IMG/VR virus record: IMGVR_UViG_3300046474_000370
Coordinates: 37,111 to 101,110 of that record
DNA: 64,000 nucleotides
Strand: one strand, 5' to 3'
Source of the DNA: a virus
How positions within the stretch are numbered: position 1 is the stretch's first letter; each line of letters starts with the position of its first letter. This document shows positions 30,855-36,566 of this stretch, piece after piece. The position numbers were made by a program, and so were the translations under genes. The notes beneath the pieces are model-generated. The model ran no database searches, was not told the DNA's origin, and worked only from the letters and a program-made list of their open reading frames with translations.

Positions 30855-31078
30855 GGCCCGCTCCCGTGGTCCTCGGGGTGGCAGTAGTCGCTTGGCGCCA
30901 CCTGTTCCTCGGGCAGCACCCACGACGGCGCGCCGCAGAACGCACAGCGAAACGGCGCCACCCCGGTATAGAGCAGCGCAACAGTCAGCGCGGCGACCTG
31001 CTGCTGGACCGCCGCGGGCTGGCACAGCGGCCAGCAGCAGCAGCGCGCGCCGTCCACGCCGCAGCCACACGCGCTCAT
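30851..31078 (-). CDS. Cys-rich small protein, possible zinc ribbon
   Basis: A 75-aa protein with many Cys: CGCGVDGARCCCWPLC at the start (about residues 4-19), CAFC (about 50-53) and a final YCHPEDH (about 67-73). It likely binds one or two zinc ions. It separates SRNxREG copies 2 and 3. No known family. Confidence 0.6.
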   Translation of the reverse strand: MSACGCGVDGARCCCWPLCQPAAVQQQVAALTVALLYTGVAPFRCAFCGAPSWVLPEEQVAPSDYCHPEDHGSGP

Positions 31079-31266
31079 GGTGCGCTCCCGATCAGCCGCA
31101 ACGACTGCCGCGCGGCGGCGCGCCGCAGCCGGTCGTACTCGCGCAATGTGAGGAACATGCCGTTGCCGTAGGGTTGGCGCCGATGGCGGCGCGGCGCGTC
31201 CGGGTTGGTGCCCCAACGGAACTGGCCCGCATACCAGCCCTCGCGTGCGTTGCGGCTCACGGTCAT
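31075..31266 (-). CDS. SRNxREG-family small basic protein, copy 3
   Basis: A 63-aa protein: MTVSRNAREGWYAGQFRWGT then a basic region and an Arg-rich C-terminal helix (LREYDRLRRAAARQSLRLIG). It shares the SRNAREG start with copy 4 but not the AEASRRAGEP segment. Confidence 0.7.
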   Translation of the reverse strand: MTVSRNAREGWYAGQFRWGTNPDAPRRHRRQPYGNGMFLTLREYDRLRRAAARQSLRLIGSAP

Positions 31267-31496
31267 CAGTACCCCATGTCCAATGCCTGCGCCTGATCGG
31301 CCAGCGCCTGCATGGCCGCCCGCACTGCCTTGCTCAGGTAGCGCGGGCGGCGCACCGGCAGCGGCTCGCCCGCGCGACGCGACGCCTCGGCCCAGGCCAC
31401 GCCGTAGTCGTACCGGATGCGCAGCCAGCGCGGGCCGCGCGTGTGCCTGCCCTGAAAGCGGCCGAGGTAGTAGCCCTCGCGCGCGTTACGGCTCAT
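31266..31496 (-). CDS. SRNxREG-family small basic protein, copy 4
   Basis: A 76-aa protein: MSRNAREGYYLGRFQGRHTR, then GVAWAEASRRAGEPLPVRRPR (given here as parts VAWAEASRRAG and EPLPVRRPR) and a C-terminal helix. The start lies in a 4-bp overlap with the winged-helix gene. Its DNA shares a 60-bp near-identical stretch with copy 2. Confidence 0.7.
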   Translation of the reverse strand: MSRNAREGYYLGRFQGRHTRGPRWLRIRYDYGVAWAEASRRAGEPLPVRRPRYLSKAVRAAMQALADQAQALDMGY

Positions 31497-31723
31497 GGCC
31501 ACACCCGCACGAACGCAGCGCCGCGCACGTAGGTGCGGGCCGACGCGTCGTACACCGCGTTGCCGGGCGCCAGCGCCAGGTAGTTTTGGATGTCGCGCGA
31601 CGCCTGCGGCATCGACAGCCCGAAGTAATCGACAATCGCGCTGCGGTTGACGGTGCCGTAGTGGGCCAGCAGGAATTCGATGAATTGAAAGCGTACCAGC
31701 ACGTTTGGCTTGATGTCGTTCAT
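31493..31723 (-). CDS. stand-alone winged-helix protein resembling the CapW/BrxR N-terminus
   Basis: The 76-aa protein reads RFQFIEFLLAHYGTVNRSAI, DYFGLSMPQASRDIQNYLAL, APGNAVYDASARTYV. The pattern (NR...FG(I/L)S.PQAS.D...Y..LAPGN..YD.....YV) is that of the N-terminal winged helix plus start of WYL-domain defence regulators of the CapW/BrxR kind. The WYL and C-terminal parts are absent; the gene is complete in itself with its own start and overlaps. It likely binds DNA. The family link is from memory of the motif. Confidence 0.75.
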   Translation of the reverse strand: MNDIKPNVLVRFQFIEFLLAHYGTVNRSAIVDYFGLSMPQASRDIQNYLALAPGNAVYDASARTYVRGAAFVRVWP

Positions 31724-32175
31724 GGTGCCTCCAACAGGCCAACCATGCGTTCCAGCAGGGCCTCGATCTGGCCGAACGCGAACAGCTCGTCAGGACCGCT
31801 GCGGAACGCCTTGTCGCCGTCCAGGTACAGGCCATAGCCACGGTCTGGATGCACCTGCACGCACAGCGGCCCCACGTCGAGCCAGGTCGATTGCAGGTCG
31901 TGTTCGGCCGCGTCCACCAGCACCCGGTGCCCCAGCGTGCGCAGCGCGTGGATCAGGGGCTGGGCCTTGCCCAAGGTCGCGCTTTGGCTCATGCCGCCTC
32001 CAGTGGTCAGCGGCCAGTGGTACGCGCAGGCCGGACGCGCCGGGTCGCCGCCGTTCCAGAGGAAGGACGCGTACGCCTGCCAGGCCGGGTTCGGCACCGT
32101 GCCGCTGGCCGCGTGGCGATAGCAGCCCGTGCGCAGCGGGCAAGTGGTGCTGTTGCACATGGTGATGTCAGGCAC
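31720..32175 (-). CDS. Cys-containing phage protein, possibly two-part
   Basis: The 151-aa product starts with MCNSTTCPLRTGCYRHAAS (Cys cluster, about residues 6-24) and WQAYASFLWNG, a pattern of small phage zinc proteins, and continues without a stop into a second part (about 62-151; MSQSATLGKAQPLIHAL...). Usually such a Cys protein stands alone, so this may be a fusion, or translation may also start at the internal ATG (31992). Confidence 0.6.
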   Translation of the reverse strand: MPDITMCNSTTCPLRTGCYRHAASGTVPNPAWQAYASFLWNGGDPARPACAYHWPLTTGGGMSQSATLGKAQPLIHALRTLGHRVLVDAAEHDLQSTWLDVGPLCVQVHPDRGYGLYLDGDKAFRSGPDELFAFGQIEALLERMVGLLEAP

Positions 32176-32395
32176 GGCCCACCTCGGCCCGGTGCACGAT
32201 GTCGTCGCGGCCGCACCAGATCAGGATCGTGCCGCGCACGCTGTCGCTGTTGGGGCCGGTCGGTTGCCCGTCCAGTTCCAGAAAGCGGTAGGGCACGCCG
32301 TCGCCGATGATCGCGTTGACGTTGTCGTGATGCTGGCCCACCAGCGCGGCGGCGATGGCGGCAAGCTTGCTTTTCCTGGTTGGTCGGTTGCCCAT
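32168..32395 (-). CDS. hypothetical small phage protein
   Basis: A 75-aa protein with a basic N-terminus (MGNRPTRKSKLAAIAAALVG) and a beta-rich end. Overlaps the downstream gene by 8 bp. Function unknown. Confidence 0.6.
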   Translation of the reverse strand: MGNRPTRKSKLAAIAAALVGQHHDNVNAIIGDGVPYRFLELDGQPTGPNSDSVRGTILIWCGRDDIVHRAEVGRA

Positions 32396-32412
32396 GTTGG
32401 TGGATCTTCTTT

Positions 32413-32631
32413 CTATGCTGGGGAGTCGTTGTGTGGCGCGACCTCGGTCCAGGCCGCCATGTGCAGCACCTTGCCCTGCGCATCCTTGCAGTACGAGTAC
32501 ATGCCGTCGATGTGGCCGAACCAGTAGACGGTGTCGGCGCCGGCCTCGACCGCGGGCGCGCCGGGCGGGATGTGCACGGTGTCGTCAAGCACCGTGAACA
32601 GGCTGTTGCGGGGGAGTTCGTAGAGTTTCAT
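32413..32631 (-). CDS. small conserved phage protein
   Basis: A 72-aa beta-rich protein: KLYELPRNSLFTVLDD, then FGHIDGMYSYCKDAQGKVLHMAAWTEV. The opening LPRxS.F and the DGMYSYC...H.AAWTEV part recur in small phage proteins of no known role. Overlaps the upstream gene by 4 bp. Confidence 0.65.
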   Translation of the reverse strand: MKLYELPRNSLFTVLDDTVHIPPGAPAVEAGADTVYWFGHIDGMYSYCKDAQGKVLHMAAWTEVAPHNDSPA

Positions 32632-33113
32632 GGGGCAGGGTTCCAGTCGTGGCACTTGGCGCAGTAGCGCTGTGCGATGTCGTTGTGGTTGTACGAAGTC
32701 AGGCCGCAGCGCGGGCAGGTGATCGACGGATAGCGATGCGTCACCGCGAGAAATGCCGGCGGCAGCACGACGTTCGCGGGGCTGTGCGCGAAGAACGGCG
32801 CGATCTGTTCCGGGCGATAGCCCGCCAGCCCGCAGCCGATCGGGGTGACGCGGAACACCAGCTCGGGGTGGGCCTGGGCGAAGTCGAGAAAGCGCAGCAC
32901 GTAGTAGTGGACCCACTCCAGCGGCAGAGTGCGCAGGCGCGCGTCCTTGGTCGGGATCGCGTAGCTGCGCCCCTGCAAGCCCTCGCCCTGGCCGTAGATC
33001 GCGCCGTGCCAGTGCTGGGCCGCGAGCGCGGCGCCCTTGCCGTGGCGGCCGGCCAGGTTGGACCCGAACACGAAGATGCGGTTGCTCAGGGGCGGGAACG
33101 GGACGTCGTTCAT
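32628..33113 (-). CDS. macro-like phage protein (A1S_2505-type) with C-terminal zinc ribbon
   Basis: The 161-aa protein has FVFGSNLAGRHGKGAAL (about residues 14-30), GRSYAIPTKDARLRTLPL and VTPIGCGLAGYRPEQIAPFF (about 92-111). This is the pattern of the phage non-structural family called A1S_2505, whose glycine-rich loops resemble nucleotide/ADP-ribose-binding macro domains. A zinc ribbon (CPRCG...CAKCH) is appended at the C-terminus. The start at 33113 fits a 4-bp overlap with the upstream gene. Role unknown. Confidence 0.75.
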   Translation of the reverse strand: MNDVPFPPLSNRIFVFGSNLAGRHGKGAALAAQHWHGAIYGQGEGLQGRSYAIPTKDARLRTLPLEWVHYYVLRFLDFAQAHPELVFRVTPIGCGLAGYRPEQIAPFFAHSPANVVLPPAFLAVTHRYPSITCPRCGLTSYNHNDIAQRYCAKCHDWNPAP

Positions 33114-33289
33114 CGCCGGCGCTCCTTCACCTGGTGATACATTGTGTACACCTGCCCCCGGTACAGCCAGAGGCGGACGCAAATGCGCTTGGCGCGGTCG
33201 AAGTCGTAGCCGGCAGCGCAGAACGCACTGGCGCGCCCGTTCGGTGCGTTGGCGCGCCGCGCCAGCCATGGATTGGCGGGCACAATCAT
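33110..33289 (-). CDS. small basic phage protein
   Basis: A 59-aa protein (MIVPANPWLARRANAPNGRA then CAAGYDFDRAKRICVRLWLY). Its stop and the next ATG form ATGA, and its start overlaps the upstream gene by 4 bp, so it is clearly part of the operon. Two Cys and many Arg; unknown function. Confidence 0.6.
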   Translation of the reverse strand: MIVPANPWLARRANAPNGRASAFCAAGYDFDRAKRICVRLWLYRGQVYTMYHQVKERRR

Positions 33290-33426
33290 GCATCCCGCCA
33301 GATCACCACCAGCCCGATCAGGACCAGCAGCACGCCGTGGCCGGTGTGCGGGGTGACCCCGACGACAAAGGCGCCGAAAGCGCAGACGGCGACGCTGGCG
33401 ATGGCACGGGCGGTGGGGGCGGTCAT
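33286..33426 (-). CDS. small hydrophobic membrane protein
   Basis: A 46-aa protein, nearly all hydrophobic, with two possible membrane segments (AIASVAVCAFGAFVVGV and GVLLVLIGLVVIW). 4-bp overlaps on both sides. Could be an accessory membrane peptide; no family. Confidence 0.55.
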   Translation of the reverse strand: MTAPTARAIASVAVCAFGAFVVGVTPHTGHGVLLVLIGLVVIWRDA

Positions 33427-33671
33427 CGCTTGGCCACCTGCTCCAGCCAGTGCGCCGCCGCCAGCCAGGCGTCGAACAGGTGCCAGTCGGTCTCGAGCAC
33501 GGACTTCAGCCAGGCATCGAACGCCGGGCGGCTGGGGGCCAGCACGCCGGGCGTGGCGCCGCGCGCAGCCAACGACGCCGACCAGGTCATCCAGCCGGTC
33601 GTCACCGGACCGCTGCGCGGCTGTGCCAGCCAAGCCTCGAATAGTGCGCGTTCGCTGTTGTTGTTGGCCAT
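33423..33671 (-). CDS. hypothetical phage protein
   Basis: An 82-aa Trp-rich protein with repeated (F/L)xAWL motifs: LFEAWLAQ, FDAWLKSV and FDAWLAAA, i.e. three copies of a short helix. Unknown function. Confidence 0.6.
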   Translation of the reverse strand: MANNNSERALFEAWLAQPRSGPVTTGWMTWSASLAARGATPGVLAPSRPAFDAWLKSVLETDWHLFDAWLAAAHWLEQVAKR

Positions 33672-33675
33672 AGTG

Positions 33676-33978
33676 TTACCAGCTCCCGTAGTCGGTCAGG
33701 TCGATGGTCGCCTCCAGCGGCGTGCCCTGGCAGAACGTGGCCCGCACCACGACGCCCAGCCCGGTCGGGGTGAACGCGTAGGTCAAGCCGCCGCCAATCG
33801 CGCCCAGGTACGGCTGGGCCTTGCCGTCGCGCACGGTGACGTGGGGGGCCAGTTCGGGGTCGCGCAACTGCGCCGCCGCCAGCGCCGTGGTGTGCTGGTC
33901 CAGCCAGGCGTCCAGCTTGACCGACTGGTCGTAGTCGAGGCCGAACATCACGGTCATCCGCCGCCGGATTTCGCTCAT
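33676..33978 (-). CDS. hypothetical phage protein
   Basis: A 100-aa protein with a helical first half and a beta-rich second half (TYAFTPTGLGVVVRATFCQG). It overlaps the upstream gene by 4 bp and lies 4 bp from the next. Unknown. Confidence 0.6.
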   Translation of the reverse strand: MSEIRRRMTVMFGLDYDQSVKLDAWLDQHTTALAAAQLRDPELAPHVTVRDGKAQPYLGAIGGGLTYAFTPTGLGVVVRATFCQGTPLEATIDLTDYGSW

Positions 33979-34562
33979 GGGGTCTCCTGCCGCGCACTGG
34001 CCGGAATGCCGGAATGGGCCACCAGGGCGTCGATGATGCGCGTAATGGCGTCGAACGCGGCTTCGGCTTCCGGGCCGGACGCGTAGTGCAGGTGGATCGT
34101 CGCGCCCAGCGCGCCCGGATCGGTGGCCAGCGTGCCGCTTTCGTAGCCGGTGGCGATGGCGGCACGCTGCGCGTCCGTCAGCAGCGGCGGTGCCAGCCAA
34201 GCGGCGATCACCTGGTCGAGCAGCTTGTCCTGATCAACCACCTGGCCTTGTCCGGCGGCCCAGCGGAACGCCGACAACAGATCATGCACGGACAGCAGGA
34301 AGCGCGTGTCCAGCGGATCGGGCGCTTCGTGCATCTGCGCGTAATGGTTGCCGATGAAGGCGATGGCCTCGGCCGCCGTCTGCGGATAGGTCATGCCCGC
34401 AGGGGGCCGCTTCACCAGCGACCATGTGCATCGGGTACAGCGGACTGCCGCGTCGTCCTCGACAACATCCGACTTGCAGCTCGGACAGAAGTCGCCACAG
34501 CGGCAAGGGCGCAGCTCGCCGCAGGCGCAAAAACCGTGGTGGCTGACGGCATGGGGATTCAC
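33975..34562 (-). CDS. zinc-ribbon phage protein with helical C-terminus
   Basis: The 195-aa protein begins with three metal-ligand pairs (CACGELRPCRCGDFCPSCKS, then CTRC at about residues 42-45), enough for two zinc sites. A helical part with repeated Ala/Asp follows. An internal ATG at 34393 would remove the zinc region; the longer form is preferred because its ATG overlaps the upstream stop by 4 bp. Confidence 0.6.
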   Translation of the reverse strand: MNPHAVSHHGFCACGELRPCRCGDFCPSCKSDVVEDDAAVRCTRCTWSLVKRPPAGMTYPQTAAEAIAFIGNHYAQMHEAPDPLDTRFLLSVHDLLSAFRWAAGQGQVVDQDKLLDQVIAAWLAPPLLTDAQRAAIATGYESGTLATDPGALGATIHLHYASGPEAEAAFDAITRIIDALVAHSGIPASARQETP

Positions 34563-35200
34563 AGCAAGCCCTCCTTGCGCAGCGTGACCACCAAGTCCAC
34601 GGCGTAGATCGACGCCAGGTGCGCCACGTCGGGGTTGTCGAAATAGCGCGCCGCGATGGCGTCGGCGTGCAGCCCGATGGCGTCGATCAGCGCATCGGAG
34701 GCGCGCTTGGCCGCGCGCTGGCGGGCCACATCAGATGCACCGGCGCCGATCTCGCCCTCGAACAGTGGTGTGACGGCTTCTAGAGCCAGCATCCTTGTGC
34801 TCCACTCTTTCGAGTAGCCGGCGTGACTGGCCACGGCATCGAGCAGCTTTTGCGGATGGGCGCGCGCCGCCGCCTCGGCCACGGCCAGCAGCGCCTCGGT
34901 CGCCGACTCGCTAGGCAAATCGTCTTGCAGTGGATCGTGCGCGGGGTCCAGCGCGGGGGCCGTGCGCAAGTTGACCGGCACCGGCAGGCCGAGCCGGTAA
35001 TGGATCAGAAGGGCCTTGGCGCGGTCGATCATGGCGCTGGCCATCGCCACATTGTCGCGCTCCAGCACTTCCTGCGCGTCCGACAGCAGGCTCAGCACAA
35101 CCATGCCGGGACCGGCCAGGCGCGCGATGGGGTCGCGCTCGCAGTGGGCGATCAGGGCGGCCAGGGCGGGATCGGGGGGATATTCGGTGGGATCGGTCAT
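34559..35200 (-). CDS. hypothetical helical phage protein
   Basis: The 213-aa product is acidic and helical with an Ala-rich middle. No motif is recognised. One bp separates its start from the next upstream gene's end, keeping it in the operon. Confidence 0.6.
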   Translation of the reverse strand: MTDPTEYPPDPALAALIAHCERDPIARLAGPGMVVLSLLSDAQEVLERDNVAMASAMIDRAKALLIHYRLGLPVPVNLRTAPALDPAHDPLQDDLPSESATEALLAVAEAAARAHPQKLLDAVASHAGYSKEWSTRMLALEAVTPLFEGEIGAGASDVARQRAAKRASDALIDAIGLHADAIAARYFDNPDVAHLASIYAVDLVVTLRKEGLL

Positions 35201-35201
35201 G

Positions 35202-35444
35202 TCAGTGGCACTCCGGGCCGTGGCCTTGCAGGGCCAGGTAGTTGCGCATGGCAGCGGTCAGCACCGCCTCGTCGTTGTTAAAGCGGGCGCGCAGCTTGGC
35301 CAGCATGTTGGCGCGCGTGAGCCGGTTGAATTGCATCACCGCGCTGCCCACGGCGGTCAGCTCGAACAGGTCGGCGGCATCGTCGAACGTGAGCCGCTGG
35401 CCGCCGCGCAGCATGGCCTCGATCTCGTCAAGACGGGCGCTCAT
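35202..35444 (-). CDS. hypothetical small phage protein
   Basis: An 80-aa helical protein (SARLDEIEAMLRGGQRLTFD, FNRLTRANMLAKLRARF). 4-bp overlap with the upstream gene. Unknown. Confidence 0.6.
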   Translation of the reverse strand: MSARLDEIEAMLRGGQRLTFDDAADLFELTAVGSAVMQFNRLTRANMLAKLRARFNNDEAVLTAAMRNYLALQGHGPECH

Positions 35445-35671
35445 TTGAGAATCCAGACGGCGCGCCCGACGAACGCCATTTCGGCCCACTTGGCACGGTA
35501 GTGGGCCTGTCCGCCCGGCTGGCCGTGTTCGCCCAGCGCCTGCACATAGCCTTGCGCGCCCCACGGCTTCGGTTGGGTGACGGTCATCATGCAGCCGGCG
35601 AACATCGGATTGCCGACGGACGGGGCGAGCTGCACCACGTCGCCCGGTTCCAATGGGTCTTGTTCACTCAT
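35441..35671 (-). CDS. conserved small phage protein with KOW-like beta fold
   Basis: A 76-aa beta-rich protein: LEPGDVVQLAPSVGNPMFAG then MMTVTQPKPWGAQGYVQALG and a Trp-containing end. The PGDVVQL...GCMMTV pattern recurs in phage accessory operons. It is the first gene of the 6-kb minus operon; its promoter should lie in 35672-35827, where the best candidate -10 on the minus strand is TATCAT at 35722-35717 without a clear -35. Confidence 0.65.
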   Translation of the reverse strand: MSEQDPLEPGDVVQLAPSVGNPMFAGCMMTVTQPKPWGAQGYVQALGEHGQPGGQAHYRAKWAEMAFVGRAVWILK

Positions 35672-35827
35672 GAGATTTCCACGTACAGGCTTGTTCGTTG
35701 GTAACTACGAGTTGCAATGATACACGCAGGAAAGGCGTTTGTGCGCAAAAGCAAGCCGCGCCAACCGCCCACGCAAGCCCGTGAGGGTGCCGGCCCCATA
35801 AACCGACCCCATCCACGGAGAAACGCC

Positions 35828-36148
35828 ATGCATGCCCATTCCACCGCGCCTAAACACCAGCACACGCACCTGGCCGTGCAAGAGGCCTTGACCCCGCAGG
35901 AGCGCCCGCTGCAAGTGGACGATTCGCTGGAGCAGCTGCAGCGCCAGGTCGAGTTCACCGTCGAGACCGTGCGCGCGCTGATGCGCCGACTGGCGCCGGT
36001 GAGCGTCGACACGCTGGCCGAGGGCGCGGCGCTCGAGGCCCGCCCGTGCAGCAAGGTGCGGCTGGCCGAGCAGATCGACCGTTGCACCGATGACCTGGTG
36101 GTGCTGACCGCCGAAGTACAGGTGGCGGTCAGGGCGCTGCAACTGTAG
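35828..36148 (+). CDS. hypothetical phage protein, helical
   Basis: A 106-aa protein with a His/Thr-rich start (MHAHSTAPKHQHTHLAVQEA) and a long helix (LEQLQRQVEFTVETVRALMR). The ATG at 35828 has a GGAGA site. It resumes the late + strand genes after the minus block and ends before a terminator. Confidence 0.6.
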   Translation: MHAHSTAPKHQHTHLAVQEALTPQERPLQVDDSLEQLQRQVEFTVETVRALMRRLAPVSVDTLAEGAALEARPCSKVRLAEQIDRCTDDLVVLTAEVQVAVRALQL

Positions 36149-36171
36149 GTGGCGCGCACCTGAAACCCCAA

Positions 36172-36195
36172 CCCCGCCGCGTGCGGGGTTTTTTG
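36172..36195 (+). terminator. rho-independent terminator before the portal unit
   Basis: CCCCGC/GCGGGG stem with a short loop and TTTTTT. Confidence 0.85.
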
Positions 36196-36209
36196 TTGCA
36201 AGGATACCC

Positions 36210-36566
36210 ATGAGCCAACTGCTGACCGGCCTCGATGACAGCGCGGTGTCCACCGGCGCCAATGACATGCTGCTGGCCAAGGAGATCGCCGACGCCCTGA
36301 ACAGCCACTATCCGGGCCACCTGTGGGCGGTCAACGTGGACGGCCCGAACGGGCTGGCCAACATCCGCGACCTGATGCTGTCGGGCCAGATGGGCTATGT
36401 GCTCAAGCTGGGCAACATGTTCAGCGCCTCCGATTTCCGCCGCGATGTGATCCGCGCCGGCGGCGAGATCCTGGAACGCTTCCGCATGGCGCGCGGGCGC
36501 TTCGATGAGGGCCAGTACGGCGGCCTGCAGACCAACTTTGCCGGCGACTTCGTCTTCGAGCGATGA
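36210..36566 (+). CDS. hypothetical phage protein before the portal gene
   Basis: The 118-aa protein (MLLAKEIADALNSHYPGHLW, VNVDGPNGLANIRDLMLSGQ) is a mixed alpha/beta small protein conserved next to portal genes in related phages as far as I recall. It overlaps the portal start by 4 bp. Confidence 0.65.
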   Translation: MSQLLTGLDDSAVSTGANDMLLAKEIADALNSHYPGHLWAVNVDGPNGLANIRDLMLSGQMGYVLKLGNMFSASDFRRDVIRAGGEILERFRMARGRFDEGQYGGLQTNFAGDFVFER

